From Flavobacterium akiainvivens (lineage in GTDB: Bacteria; Bacteroidota; Bacteroidia; Flavobacteriales; Flavobacteriaceae): a stretch of DNA of 64,000 bases. The position numbers were made by a program, and so were the translations under genes. The notes beneath the pieces are model-generated. The model searched no databases and had not been told where the DNA came from. It saw nothing but the letters and a program-made list of their open reading frames with translations. The DNA is taken from assembly GCF_001278115.1 (NCBI RefSeq), contig NZ_LIYD01000005.1, forward strand, positions 3,092,281-3,156,280, in the 5' to 3' direction. This document shows positions 50,807 to 60,626 of the stretch, in pieces (the first letter of the stretch is position 1; the number at the start of each line of letters is the position of its first letter).

Positions 50807-51955
50807 ATGCTATTTTCAGAAATTTTAGGCCAGGAGCATATAAAAAGCCATTTGGCCACCAGTGCCAATAGTGGCCGTATACCCCACGCGCAGCTGTTTA
50901 TAGGCCCAGAGGGCTGCGGCACACTGCCCATGGCCATTGCTTATGCACGTTATGTTTTGTGCGCCAATACCGGCGGCGAAAACACCAACGGCAATGCCGC
51001 CTGCAACCTTAAGTTTGAGCACCTGCAACACCCTGATTTGCACTTTGTTTTTCCGGTTTCGAGCAACAGCGAGGTAAAAAGCCACCCCGTGAGCGCCAAC
51101 TTTTTAAAGCACTGGCGCGAGTTTGTTACCCAAAACCCATACGGCGGGCTGTTTGACTGGTACAAGAAAATAGACATTGCCAACAAACAGGGCCAGATAG
51201 GTGTTGATGAGGCTACCGAGATTGTTAAGGCGCTTTCGCTTAAGGCGTTTGAGGGAGGGTATAAGATTATGATTATCTGGCAGGCCGATAAAATGAACAC
51301 TGCCACGGCCAACAAGCTGCTTAAGCTGCTTGAGGAACCCCCGCAAAAAACGGTATTCCTGCTTATTGCCGAAAGCGAAGACGACATACTGCAAACCATA
51401 CTGAGCCGCTGCCAGGTGCTGCATTTTAATGCATTGCCCGAGCAGGTTATTGCCAATGGTTTAGTTTCACGTGAAAAAATAGAGCCCAACGCCGCCATGA
51501 AACTGGCACACCAGGCACAGGGCAACTACAACAAAGCCCTGCACATACTGCATAAGACCGATGACGAACTTCCGTTTGAGGAGTGGTTTGTAATGTGGGT
51601 GCGCGCGGCTTTTCGTGCTAAGGGCAACGCCGCCGCCATACACGACCTGATTGCCTGGAGCGAACAGATTGCCGGCATAGGCCGCGAGGCACAAAAACAG
51701 TTCCTTAATTTTTGTATTGATATGTTCCGCCAGGCCATGCTGCTTAACTACAATGCCAAACAGCTGGTATACATGGAACCTACGGTAGATAAATTCAAAC
51801 TCGAAAATTTTGCGCCCTTTGTAAACGGTACCAACATAAACGATATTTTTAAAGAACTTAGCGATGCCCTGTATCACATAGAGCGCAACGGCAACGCCAA
51901 GATTGTATTAACCGACCTATCGATAAAGCTTACAAGGCTTATCCACAAAAAATAA
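50807..51955 (+). CDS. holB: DNA polymerase III delta-prime subunit
   Basis: A 382-residue AAA+ clamp-loader protein. GQEHIKSHLATSANSGRIPH, AQLFIGPEGCGTLPMAIAYA, YKIMIIWQADKMNTATANKL and LLKLLEEPPQKTVFLLIAES are the expected family blocks, as is ILSRCQVLHFNALP. The P-loop is degenerate (GCGTLP for GxGKT), as in delta-prime subunits that do not bind ATP, and the zinc-binding cysteines are partly lost. It forms the clamp loader with DnaX. A parS-like site lies within the gene. Confidence 0.9.
   Translation: MLFSEILGQEHIKSHLATSANSGRIPHAQLFIGPEGCGTLPMAIAYARYVLCANTGGENTNGNAACNLKFEHLQHPDLHFVFPVSSNSEVKSHPVSANFLKHWREFVTQNPYGGLFDWYKKIDIANKQGQIGVDEATEIVKALSLKAFEGGYKIMIIWQADKMNTATANKLLKLLEEPPQKTVFLLIAESEDDILQTILSRCQVLHFNALPEQVIANGLVSREKIEPNAAMKLAHQAQGNYNKALHILHKTDDELPFEEWFVMWVRAAFRAKGNAAAIHDLIAWSEQIAGIGREAQKQFLNFCIDMFRQAMLLNYNAKQLVYMEPTVDKFKLENFAPFVNGTNINDIFKELSDALYHIERNGNAKIVLTDLSIKLTRLIHKK
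51463..51478. promoter_or_regulatory. parS-like site within holB, AGTTTCACGTGAAAAA
   Basis: Matches TGTTTCACGTGAAACA at 14 of 16 positions, with the CACGTG centre intact. It encodes VSREK in holB. Confidence 0.5.
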
Positions 51956-51974
51956 ACATCACTAAAACAAGTAT

Positions 51975-52364
51975 ATGGAAACACAATTACACCCTGCAAT
52001 AATTATTACCCTGGCGTTTTTTGCCATAACTTTTATTCAGTCGGGCTACGACAAAATAAACGACTGGAAGGGCAACCTGGGCTGGCTTAAAGGCCACTTT
52101 GCCAATACCATAATTAAAAACGCAGTACCGCAATCGCTGGCGCTTATACTGGTTTTAGAAATACTGGCGGGTGCGTTTTCGGTAATTGGCATTATAAAAC
52201 TGCTCATGGGCGAAGGCACCGCTTTTGCCGAAATAGCCGGTATTGCAAGCGCCATAACCCTGCTGTTTTTATTGCTGGGCCAGCGCCTGGCTAAAGATTA
52301 TGACGGCGCCCGCACTATTGTAATTTACTTTATACCGGCCATACTGCTGCTTACGTGGGTGTAA
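51975..52364 (+). CDS. DoxX-like membrane protein
   Basis: A 129-residue protein with four membrane helices (about 6-22, 52-74, 81-102 and 112-128). The IQSGYDKINDWKGNLGWLKG segment after helix 1, and the overall four-helix layout, fit the DoxX/DUF6041-like group. Role unknown, possibly quinone- or thiol-related redox. It follows holB by 19 bases and is likely co-transcribed. Confidence 0.75.
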   Translation: METQLHPAIIITLAFFAITFIQSGYDKINDWKGNLGWLKGHFANTIIKNAVPQSLALILVLEILAGAFSVIGIIKLLMGEGTAFAEIAGIASAITLLFLLLGQRLAKDYDGARTIVIYFIPAILLLTWV

Positions 52365-52454
52365 TTATTTTTTTGAATAAACAATTTTTATAAAAATCAA
52401 ATATATCATCAGCTTTAAAGTATTTTTATAAAAAACTAATTAACCTAAAATTAC

Positions 52455-54641
52455 ATGAAAACTCCTTTATCCTTAATCCGAAGCTTTAGCTTTGCGGTGT
52501 GTTTGTTTACCAGCCTGTTTGCCGGGGCACAAACCCTTATGGTAGACCCCGATTTTAACGCTTCGGGCGCCGGCCCGGCCGGCGGCGACGTGCTTGTATC
52601 GTTAATACAGCCTGATGGCAAGATACTTATAGGGGGTAAATTTACTTCTTACAACGGTATAGCCAGGAAAGGGATAGCACGGCTAAATGCTGATGGCTCG
52701 CTTGACACCGACTTTGACCCGGGAACAGGGGTACTGCCTAACGCAGCATTTATAAAAACAATAGCCCTTACAGCCGAAAATAAAATTATGATAGGCGGCA
52801 GCTTTACCTCTTACAACGGAACCGGCAAGAGTAGTATATGCAGGCTTAACAGCGATGGCTCTCTGGACAATTCTTTTGTACTCGCTACCCAGGTAAATAT
52901 GTATACAAATTATGGCACCCCTGCTATTAGCTATATAAACATCCGTCCAAATGGGCATTTATGGATTACAGGCTGTATTTCTGTGCCTTCTTATTTTGAA
53001 GCAGCTGGCCTTAATTTTGTAGAATTATTGGCCGATGGAGAGTTTGTTGAGGCAAATTATGAAACCTACTTTAATGTATCTGATTTTCAACTCACCCAAC
53101 CTCCATTTTTTGTGAAGGCCCTTTCAAATGGCATGAAAATGTTTGGTGGTGAAATGGGTAATAATGGCGTTTATTGGTTTTATTTTGGATTATTGTTTCA
53201 TGGAAACGGGTTTCAAAGCAACACACCGGTTAACAACCCAATGAGGGGGGTGTATTATGATGCCATAGAACTGCCTGGTAATAAAATTTTAGCAGTAGGA
53301 CGGTATGAAGAGTATTTTGAACCTGATTCAGGCCCCAAGCAAAACCCTATAATACGCATTAACCTTGATGACTTAAGCCTTGATGAAAGCTTTAATGTGA
53401 GCTATATGTATGGCACGGGCATAGACCCCCTGTATATTAAAAGGATATTGCCTATGGGCAACAAATTTTTAGCTGCGGGAAAAATAAATACTTACGCAGA
53501 GTCGTTTGGTGGGGCCAGCACACCACTGCATAATATTTATATGATAAATGAAGACGGCACATTATATACAGATTTTGATGCTGGAACCGGCACTAATGGA
53601 GCCATACTTTATATGGAGCCTACAAATGAAGGTAAACTTATAACCATGGGAGCTTTTACAGATTTTAATGGTACTGCGGTACCCGGTTTTATGCGCCTTA
53701 TCCTTACCCCGCCTGCCAATAGCACACTATCAATATGCCCAGGTTCAACTGTAAATGATTATGCCAATGCCGGAACTGGTCAGCGCTGGTACACATTGGC
53801 CGAAGGCGGTTCACCCCTGGCCCCGTCGTCAGAATTTACACCCGGCATTTATTATGTTTCTAACGTTTTGGGAGATTATGAGAGCACGCGTACAGAAATT
53901 ACCGTATCTTACATTTTAGCAGGCACACCCGAGGCAGACAACCAAACACTTTATGGGTTTGCAGATGTAGCTGATTTACAGGCTACAGGAACAAACCTGC
54001 AATGGTATGCCGCTGCAACAGGTGGCGAAGCCCTTGAAGATGAAACACTATTAAATAGTGGCATCTATTATGTTTCGCAAACTATCGATAACTGTGAAGG
54101 TGATCGCCTTGCTGTTGAAGTAACGGTTTTGCCGGTTCCGGTTCCGGGAGGCGAAACAGAACAAACTATTACTATACCTGCTGGTGAAACACCCACTATT
54201 GAAGACCTTGAAATAGAAACTATTGAGAATGCTATAGTTAGCTGGTATGCTACTGCTGAAGACGCTGCCGCCGGCACAAACCAGCTTCCTCCCGGAACTG
54301 AACTTGAAAGTGGCGAAACTTACTATGCAACACAAACTGTTAATGGGCAAACCAGTTCTGGATATATTTCGATTTTAGCTCTCCTTATACTAGATACAAC
54401 GGAATTTAAAAATGATAACATTACTTATTATCCAAATCCTGTTTCCGATATACTAAATATTAAACATAAAAACATTATAAGCCGTGTTGAAGCTTATGAC
54501 GTAAGTGGTAAACAGGTGCTAAGCCATGAAACAGCCGATACTACCCTTGCTCTTAACCTCTCTGCATTACAGGCAGGCAGTTACATTATAAAAATTACAA
54601 CTCCTGCCAACACCCAAAGTTTGCTGATACTAAAGCAATAA
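52455..54641 (+). CDS. T9SS-secreted protein with delta-60-type repeats
   Basis: A 728-residue protein with the signal peptide ending FTSLFAGAQ. The first half has repeated blocks of the type VSLIQPDGKILIGGKFTSYN, IARLNADGSLDTDFDPGTG, IALTAENKIMIGGSFTSYNG and ICRLNSDGSLDNSF, the delta-60 seven-bladed propeller repeat. After about residue 430 come two Ig-like modules with LQWYAAATGGEALEDE. The final 75 residues (YYPNPVSDILNIKHKN ... SYIIKITTPANTQSLLILKQ) are a T9SS type A sorting domain. It is probably exported to the cell surface or medium. Confidence 0.9.
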   Translation: MKTPLSLIRSFSFAVCLFTSLFAGAQTLMVDPDFNASGAGPAGGDVLVSLIQPDGKILIGGKFTSYNGIARKGIARLNADGSLDTDFDPGTGVLPNAAFIKTIALTAENKIMIGGSFTSYNGTGKSSICRLNSDGSLDNSFVLATQVNMYTNYGTPAISYINIRPNGHLWITGCISVPSYFEAAGLNFVELLADGEFVEANYETYFNVSDFQLTQPPFFVKALSNGMKMFGGEMGNNGVYWFYFGLLFHGNGFQSNTPVNNPMRGVYYDAIELPGNKILAVGRYEEYFEPDSGPKQNPIIRINLDDLSLDESFNVSYMYGTGIDPLYIKRILPMGNKFLAAGKINTYAESFGGASTPLHNIYMINEDGTLYTDFDAGTGTNGAILYMEPTNEGKLITMGAFTDFNGTAVPGFMRLILTPPANSTLSICPGSTVNDYANAGTGQRWYTLAEGGSPLAPSSEFTPGIYYVSNVLGDYESTRTEITVSYILAGTPEADNQTLYGFADVADLQATGTNLQWYAAATGGEALEDETLLNSGIYYVSQTIDNCEGDRLAVEVTVLPVPVPGGETEQTITIPAGETPTIEDLEIETIENAIVSWYATAEDAAAGTNQLPPGTELESGETYYATQTVNGQTSSGYISILALLILDTTEFKNDNITYYPNPVSDILNIKHKNIISRVEAYDVSGKQVLSHETADTTLALNLSALQAGSYIIKITTPANTQSLLILKQ

Positions 54642-54649
54642 GTTAACAT

Positions 54650-54690
54650 AAAAATATAATGGCTGTCTTAACAACAGCCATTATATTTTT
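54650..54690. terminator. Hairpin terminator of the delta-60 protein gene
   Basis: AAAAATATAATGGCTGT pairs with ACAGCCATTATATTTTT around a seven-base loop. The T-run ends the stem on the plus strand. Confidence 0.85.
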
Positions 54691-54797
54691 ATGCCTTAAA
54701 AGGATTTTCAAAAAACATTGTAAAAAATGGCTATTCCCTAATATCATAACCCTTTTTTGCCCAACTTTGTAGTACTATAAAAACAACCTAATCGCTT

Positions 54798-57023
54798 ATG
54801 AAAAAAATTACCCCCGTTATCAACATTGCGGGCAATCGTGCCGCGGCATTGCTCCTGCTGGCCGGGTCGCTGTTTTTTGCAACAGAAACCTCTGCCCAAA
54901 CCAAGCGTTTTGTTAAGCCTGCACCCGCAGGTACTGCCGATGGTTCCAGCTGGGACAATGCGTCTAACGACATCCAGCTTATGATTAATAACTCGGTTAA
55001 AGGCGATACCATTTGGGTAGCCGGAGGCACTTACAAGCCCAACCGAAAGGCCAGCGATGTAACCGTTATTACGCCTAATGACCGCGATAATGCCTTTGTG
55101 CTTAAAGACAGTGTACAGGTGTATGGCGGCTTTGCAGGTACCGAAATAACCCTGTCGCAACGCGACCTGGGCATAACGGCAAATGCCAGTATATTAAGCG
55201 CCGATTTTAACGGAGACGATGCATTTGAGTTTAGCGGAGACACACTTAACATTGCAAACAATGCCGAAAATGCCTACCACGTTATTGTTACCGTAGCATG
55301 GGATGAAGACCCTATAAACAGTGCTACACGCCTTGATGGTTTTACCATTACCGGGGGTAATGCTAACGACCCTGCCTTTAGTTTCAGCATTGTGTATGAA
55401 TATGATATATACCGCTATGCCGGTGGCGGCATTATAAACCGCAACTCAAGCGCACCTACTTATGCCAACCTTATTATAACCGGCAATTATGCCGTTTATG
55501 GCGGGGGTGCCTACAACCGTTACCTATCTGATGCAACATACAACAATGTGGTTTTTAACCAAAATGTGGCACAGCTGGGCGGTGGTGTTTACAACTGGGA
55601 AACCGTAGAACCCGGTTTTAGCGGCGTAACCATAAGCAATAACAGGGCAGATGCCGGTGCCGGCGTTTATAACCTTACGGGCAGTAACCCCAGCTTTACA
55701 GACTGTACCATATCGGGCAACTTTGCAACCGTGGGCGGCGGCGGCGGTGTGTTTAGCAACAACTCATTACCTGTTTTTAACGAAGTAAGCATTACCGGAA
55801 ACAGCGCAGCTACAAACGGTGGCGGCCTGTATAATACTACAAATGCGTCTGTTATTATTACAAACTCAGATATTGCTGATAATACAGCAGCTACCGGTGG
55901 GGGTATTTTTGCAGATGGAAACAGCAACGTTTCGCTTACAGATGTAAATATCTTAGAAAACCAGGCTGTAGACGGCAACGGCGGCGGCTTTTATAACTAC
56001 CAGTCGGTTCCGGTTTTAAACGGTGTAAACTTTAGCAACAATAGCGCCACAGGAGTGGGCGGCGGCATGGCCAACTGGACCGGCGGAGATGCACTGGTTA
56101 CAGGTTCTGTATTCTCTGAAAATACTGCACCAGGTGGCGGTGGCGTATTTAACTTTAACGGTGCAAACCCGGTGTTTACCAATGTTGAATTTTTAAGCAA
56201 TACCGCAACCGATGGCAATGGCGGCGGTGTACAAAACAGGCAAAACGTAAGCCCGGTATTTACTAACTGCCTTTTTGCCGGCAACACGGCTAACTACGGC
56301 GGTGGTATTTATAATTTTGACAACGCAGTACCGGTACTTACAAACACAACCATTTCGGCAAACGAGGCTACCATACACGGCGGCGGCTTAGCAAGCGACG
56401 GCTCTTCTCCTATTGTGCGTAATTCAATAATTTATGGCAATACCGCAAGCGAAGAAGTAAGCCACGAGGTATTTAACTTTAACAACGCCATACCGGTTTA
56501 TACCTACAGCCTTATAGGCGGCACAGCTGAAACCTGGGAATATACCGGAACAGATGGCGGAAACAACGTGCAGGGCGACCCGCTTTTTGCAGATGCAGCA
56601 GCAGGCAATTTTGCCCTTACCGCACAAAGCCCGGCCCGCAATACTGGTAACAATACCTACTTTGATGCCGGACAAACACCTGACCTTACTACCATTATAA
56701 CCGATCTTGCCGGTAACCCCCGCATTTATAACAACAGTATTGTAGACATGGGTGCTTATGAGCTTCAGCAAACTGTGGGTCTACAGGATTTTTCAGCACT
56801 ACAGGTTCTGGCATACCCTAACCCGGTGGGCAGTGTACTTACCCTTTCTGCGGGGCAGGAAATTACAAGCGTAGCCGTTTACAACATGCTGGGCCAGCAG
56901 GTTAGCGCCACGTGGAACAGCACAAACAACACCCTGAACATGGCGGCGTTACAGGCCGGCAACTATGTGGTTAAGGCTACCATAGGCAAAGCAACAGGCA
57001 GCGTATTAGTGGTAAAGAAATAA
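54798..57023 (+). CDS. T9SS-secreted right-handed beta-helix protein
   Basis: A 741-residue protein with a signal peptide ending ATETSAQ. The centre is a parallel beta-helix with many turns of GGGVYN/GGGIFA type (ISNNRADAGAGVYNLTGSNP, ISGNFATVGGGGGVFSNNS, ANYGGGIYNFDNAVPVLTNT), as in polymorphic outer membrane and choice-of-anchor proteins. It starts with the domain VKPAPAGTADGSSWDNASND that precedes such helices. The last 75 residues (AYPNPVGSVLTLS ... NYVVKATIGKATGSVLVVKK) are a T9SS type A sorting signal. Likely an adhesin or surface structural protein. Confidence 0.9.
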   Translation: MKKITPVINIAGNRAAALLLLAGSLFFATETSAQTKRFVKPAPAGTADGSSWDNASNDIQLMINNSVKGDTIWVAGGTYKPNRKASDVTVITPNDRDNAFVLKDSVQVYGGFAGTEITLSQRDLGITANASILSADFNGDDAFEFSGDTLNIANNAENAYHVIVTVAWDEDPINSATRLDGFTITGGNANDPAFSFSIVYEYDIYRYAGGGIINRNSSAPTYANLIITGNYAVYGGGAYNRYLSDATYNNVVFNQNVAQLGGGVYNWETVEPGFSGVTISNNRADAGAGVYNLTGSNPSFTDCTISGNFATVGGGGGVFSNNSLPVFNEVSITGNSAATNGGGLYNTTNASVIITNSDIADNTAATGGGIFADGNSNVSLTDVNILENQAVDGNGGGFYNYQSVPVLNGVNFSNNSATGVGGGMANWTGGDALVTGSVFSENTAPGGGGVFNFNGANPVFTNVEFLSNTATDGNGGGVQNRQNVSPVFTNCLFAGNTANYGGGIYNFDNAVPVLTNTTISANEATIHGGGLASDGSSPIVRNSIIYGNTASEEVSHEVFNFNNAIPVYTYSLIGGTAETWEYTGTDGGNNVQGDPLFADAAAGNFALTAQSPARNTGNNTYFDAGQTPDLTTIITDLAGNPRIYNNSIVDMGAYELQQTVGLQDFSALQVLAYPNPVGSVLTLSAGQEITSVAVYNMLGQQVSATWNSTNNTLNMAALQAGNYVVKATIGKATGSVLVVKK

Positions 57024-57042
57024 TATAACATTACAAATACAG

Positions 57043-57077
57043 AAAAGGCAGCTCACATAAGAGCTGCCTTTTTTATT
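57043..57077 (+). terminator. Rho-independent terminator of the beta-helix gene
   Basis: AAAAGGCAGCTC pairs with GAGCTGCCTTTT around a six-base loop, followed by TTTTATTA. Confidence 0.9.
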
Positions 57078-57222
57078 ATATTAGGTTTGTCATTGCTTGT
57101 TAGTTCGGATAAAGCTTATGCACTGATAGAATAGCTTGTGGTAAACGTGTACATTAATTGTATCCTCATAAAGAAATTCCTTCACTCCGCCGCGCTTCGG
57201 TCAGAATGACAAACTATCCTTT

Positions 57223-59499
57223 TTATTCCGCAATGCTGGCTTTGTACAGCCTCAATTCGCCAAAAGTAAAAGCATCGCCCAGCTTTTCTTTCATCTGCGT
57301 AAGCGTTTCATCTTTAAAATCTTTAAATGCGGCCTTTAGCGCCCTTATTTTGTCTTCGGGCATAATATCGCCCAACTGCACCTTTCCGTCTTCTATAAGC
57401 TTCGCAAAATGGCTCTGTATGGTGGTTTCGGTAAGCTTGCGGTGTGCGGCAATCTCTTTTATGGTCATTTGCTGCTGGTACAGTTCAAAAGTTTCGGTAA
57501 GGGTAGATTTTTTTGGTTCCTTCTTAACCTTGTTTTTTGGTGTATAACGCTCATACTCCTCGCCTTCTTCCTCAATAATGCTTACCGGGTTAAGTTTCAT
57601 TATTTCTTTAATGGCGGCGATTTTCTTAGACTTATACTCCTGTATTTCAGGGCTTATAAGGGTTTCACGGCTCACCGTCTGGCCACTTTGCACTACCTCC
57701 ATAAGGCGTTTACTTTTCATAAGCCTGAGCAGGGAGTTAGTTTGAAGTTCTTCAAGGTCAGACAGTTCATCAAAATAAGCCCTGGCACGTTTCAGGCGTT
57801 TTACCTCCTCTATCTTGGTATAGAGGCTGGTGGCCAGCGCATCCATAAATGGAAAGAAATAATTAACCGCGGCCACTACCCTTTCGTTAATAAAAGCCAA
57901 ATCAGGTTCAGGCTGGGTAAAAAGGCGTTGCAACTGTGCCACAAATTTTTGCGAGGCGTCTATAATGCTGTAAATACGGTCTTCCTGCTGGTGCGCCCAC
58001 TGGCGGTGCGGTGCCTTGACCGATTTTTCGCCCTCGCCCAGGTAGCTCATTTTATGTTTTTGCCATTCTTCGGCCAGGCGGTTCCAGTTAAAGCTGTCTT
58101 TAAGGAAGTTAGCCGTAAACAGCAGCGTTTCGTCTTTAAGCGACTGCTCCAGCTGGTTGTCTTCGGCGCGGCGTTTGGCGTATTCCATCACTTCCTCATC
58201 GTTACTAATGCCGTTCATACGCATCGGAGAAAGCAAAATAAGCCCCTCTAACGAACGCAAACGGCTCAGGGCAACATAGGCCTGTCCCGGCATAAAAACG
58301 TGCGATACATCAAGTACAGCTTTGTCAAACGTTAATCCCTGGCTCTTGTGCACGGTTATGGCCCATGCTAAACGCAGCGGATAGTGTACAAACGTACCCA
58401 GAACCTCCTCCTCTATCTCCTTGGTGGTATCGTTTACGGTGTACTTTACGTTTTCCCACTCGTATTTTTCAGCTTCAATAGTAACGTTCTCTTCAGGGAA
58501 ATGCACCAGTATCTCGCCGTCTCCCAGCGACTTAATAATCCCAATCTTTCCGTTAAAATATTTCTTTTCGGGCGAAAGGTCGTTTTTAATAAACATAACC
58601 TGTGCGCCTACTTTGAGTTTCAGCGCCGGGTCTACCGGGTAAATCTTCTCCGGGAAATCACCCACAATATCAGGCATAAACACGTGCTCCTTACCTTTCA
58701 GCTCTGTGAGCGATGTGGCATTCATAGAATCTGCCTTGTGGTTGTGCGTGGTAAGGGTAATGTAGCCGGGATTTTTACTCAGGTCAAAACCGGGCTGTAC
58801 AAACTCGTTCAACACCTTGAGGTCGTTATTGGTTATAACGTTGTTTCTCAGGTTGTTGAGCACGCCTATAAAGCGGTCGTCTTTCTGGCGGTAAATCTTG
58901 TCGAGTTCAATATATACCGGCGGGTTTTGCTGCACCACATGGCTGTGAAAGAAAAACTTGCCACGGTAATACTGCTGTAAAACATTCCACTCGTCATTAC
59001 GCACTACGGGCGGCAATTGCAGCAGGTCGCCTATATAGAGCACCTGCACCCCACCGTAGGGAATTTGCCTGCGGCGCACGGTACGCAGCATGTAGTCTAT
59101 GGCATCAAGCAGGTCGGCGCGCAACATACTTACCTCGTCTATAACCAGCAGTTCCAGGTTTTGGATAACAGCTTTTTTTTCACCTCGTAGCATAAAATGC
59201 CTGACAAGGGTGTCTTTGGTTTCAAAACGCACAGTATCAGACAGGTGTGGTGGCTGGCCGTGTACCGGTAAAAAGCCGCCAAAAGGCAGCTGGAACATAC
59301 TGTGTATGGTTACTCCCCCAGCGTTGAGTGCAGCAATGCCCGTAGGTGCCACTACAGCCACATTTTTATGCGTTGTGCGGATAATTTCGCGCAGCAGCGT
59401 GGTTTTACCCGTGCCGGCTTTTCCGGTAAGGAATACCGATCGGCTGGTTTGGTTTATAAAACGTAAGGCATATTGTGCTGCTGCTGAAAAGTCCTGCAT
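57223..59499 (-). CDS. PIF1-like helicase with C-terminal HTH domain
   Basis: A 758-residue protein. Helicase motifs of the PIF1/RecD type are clear: SVFLTGKAGTGKTTLLREII (Walker A), APTGIAALNAGGVTIHSMFQ, ELLVIDEVSMLRADLLDAID (Walker B), GDLLQLPPV, and WAITVHKSQGLTFDKAVLD (motif V-like). YVALSRLRSLEGL is motif VI. The C-terminal 100 residues have a TKKEIAAHRKLTETTIQSHFAKL-like HTH, here TIKEIAAHRKLTETTIQSHF, as in the RecQ-type tail. This architecture is common in Bacteroidota. It probably unwinds DNA structures in repair. Confidence 0.9.
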   Translation of the reverse strand: MQDFSAAAQYALRFINQTSRSVFLTGKAGTGKTTLLREIIRTTHKNVAVVAPTGIAALNAGGVTIHSMFQLPFGGFLPVHGQPPHLSDTVRFETKDTLVRHFMLRGEKKAVIQNLELLVIDEVSMLRADLLDAIDYMLRTVRRRQIPYGGVQVLYIGDLLQLPPVVRNDEWNVLQQYYRGKFFFHSHVVQQNPPVYIELDKIYRQKDDRFIGVLNNLRNNVITNNDLKVLNEFVQPGFDLSKNPGYITLTTHNHKADSMNATSLTELKGKEHVFMPDIVGDFPEKIYPVDPALKLKVGAQVMFIKNDLSPEKKYFNGKIGIIKSLGDGEILVHFPEENVTIEAEKYEWENVKYTVNDTTKEIEEEVLGTFVHYPLRLAWAITVHKSQGLTFDKAVLDVSHVFMPGQAYVALSRLRSLEGLILLSPMRMNGISNDEEVMEYAKRRAEDNQLEQSLKDETLLFTANFLKDSFNWNRLAEEWQKHKMSYLGEGEKSVKAPHRQWAHQQEDRIYSIIDASQKFVAQLQRLFTQPEPDLAFINERVVAAVNYFFPFMDALATSLYTKIEEVKRLKRARAYFDELSDLEELQTNSLLRLMKSKRLMEVVQSGQTVSRETLISPEIQEYKSKKIAAIKEIMKLNPVSIIEEEGEEYERYTPKNKVKKEPKKSTLTETFELYQQQMTIKEIAAHRKLTETTIQSHFAKLIEDGKVQLGDIMPEDKIRALKAAFKDFKDETLTQMKEKLGDAFTFGELRLYKASIAE

Positions 59500-59559
59500 G
59501 TGAGGGTTTTAAAATTTTCGTTAAATGTAGTATTTTTTTCTTACAAACTAAAAAGGGTT

Positions 59560-59590
59560 TGCAAAAAAATACCCCCGCTTGGCGGGGGCA
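59560..59590 (-). terminator. Rho-independent terminator of the OmpH-like gene
   Basis: CCCCCGC (59572-59578) pairs with GCGGGGG (59582-59588) around a TTG loop. On the minus strand it is followed by a TATTTTTTTG run. Confidence 0.85.
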
Positions 59591-59596
59591 TAAATA

Positions 59597-60175
59597 TTAT
59601 TTTTTCTTCTCTTCCTTAGCGGGCTCAGCCGGCCTGGTTGATTTGTAGTTGTCGTTTAGTTCCTTAAGTATCTGGTCTGTAATATTATAGCCATCTTTAG
59701 CATATATTATAGACGATACATCAGATGTAGAGTAGATATAATCATACCCGTTTTTCTTGCCATATGCCTCAATGTGCTTCTTGATTTTTTTAGAAACGCT
59801 GTCGTTTTGTGCCAGCACTTCATCCTGCATTTGCTTGCCAAGGGTTTGCTGTTCGGCAGCTATATCCTGCTCACGTTTTTGCAGTTCCTGGCCTTTAAGC
59901 TGGCTCCATTGCGGGCCTTTAGAAGCCGAAAGCTGCTGAGCCTCAGCATAATCAAGTTTCCACTGTTGCGCTTTCTGTGCAAGGCCACGGCCAAGCTCTT
60001 CCTGCTTTATTTTAAGTTTGCTTTCAAGGTCTTTAAATTCTTCGTAGTCTTCAGATATTTTCTGGATATCTACATAAGCCGTTTTAAAACCGGCAGACGC
60101 AGCAGTCTTGCCTTCTTCTTTATTGCACGAAAACATAACAAGTGCCGCAGCGGCCATCAAAAACATTTTTTTCAT
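59597..60175 (-). CDS. OmpH/Skp-family lipoprotein
   Basis: A 192-residue protein with the lipoprotein signal MKKMFLMAAAALVMFSCNKE. The rest is an OmpH/Skp-like coiled coil: AYVDIQKISEDYEEFKDLES, then a long E/Q/K-rich helix and YDYIYSTSDVSSIIYAKDGYN with ITDQILKELNDNY at the end. Skp-like proteins are periplasmic chaperones for outer membrane proteins. A lipidated form is common in Bacteroidota. Confidence 0.85.
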   Translation of the reverse strand: MKKMFLMAAAALVMFSCNKEEGKTAASAGFKTAYVDIQKISEDYEEFKDLESKLKIKQEELGRGLAQKAQQWKLDYAEAQQLSASKGPQWSQLKGQELQKREQDIAAEQQTLGKQMQDEVLAQNDSVSKKIKKHIEAYGKKNGYDYIYSTSDVSSIIYAKDGYNITDQILKELNDNYKSTRPAEPAKEEKKK

Positions 60176-60233
60176 TTTGGTAATGAGGTTTTAAAAAATT
60201 TTGGTAAAAATAGAAATTTATATTGATTAATGC

Positions 60234-60480
60234 GTTTTTTTATTTTTTCGTTAAGAGGTTATATAAATTGGGCATGAGTAAAAATTGTCCTGATTTAAGA
60301 TCGCTTCGTTCCTCGCGATGACAAACCGGCCTTCGACACGCTCAGGGTGACTAGCCTGAATTTAACACCTCCAAAGATTGCTTTGTTCCTTGCGATGACG
60401 TTGATCATAAATTACCGAATATTTTGGTCTGTCATCGGGAGGAACGAAGCGATGTACTTATAAAAACGCCATTTTTCTCA
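60234..60480. repeat. REP-like repeat cluster
   Basis: Between the OmpH-like gene and the methyltransferase gene there is no gene. Units include GATCGCTTCGTTCCTCGCGATGAC, GCCTTCGACACGCTCAGGGTGA, AAAGATTGCTTTGTTCCTTGC and GTCATCGGGAGGAACGAAGCGATG, the last in inverted orientation. Confidence 0.75.
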
Positions 60481-60600
60481 CTATAAATTTTCTTTATTAA
60501 AAATAGCAACCATTATAAGCAATTTCTTTAAAAAGCGGCTTTAAATAAAGCGTTTTAAGCCGTTTTCTAAAAAAGCCAACCCAACGGCACGTTTTAAAGC

Positions 60601-60623
60601 AAAAAAGCGCCGTAAAAGCGCTT
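60601..60623 (-). terminator. Rho-independent terminator of the methyltransferase gene
   Basis: AAGCGC and GCGCTT pair around a seven-base loop; on the minus strand the stem is followed by TTTTTTG. Confidence 0.7.
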
Positions 60624-60626
60624 ATT

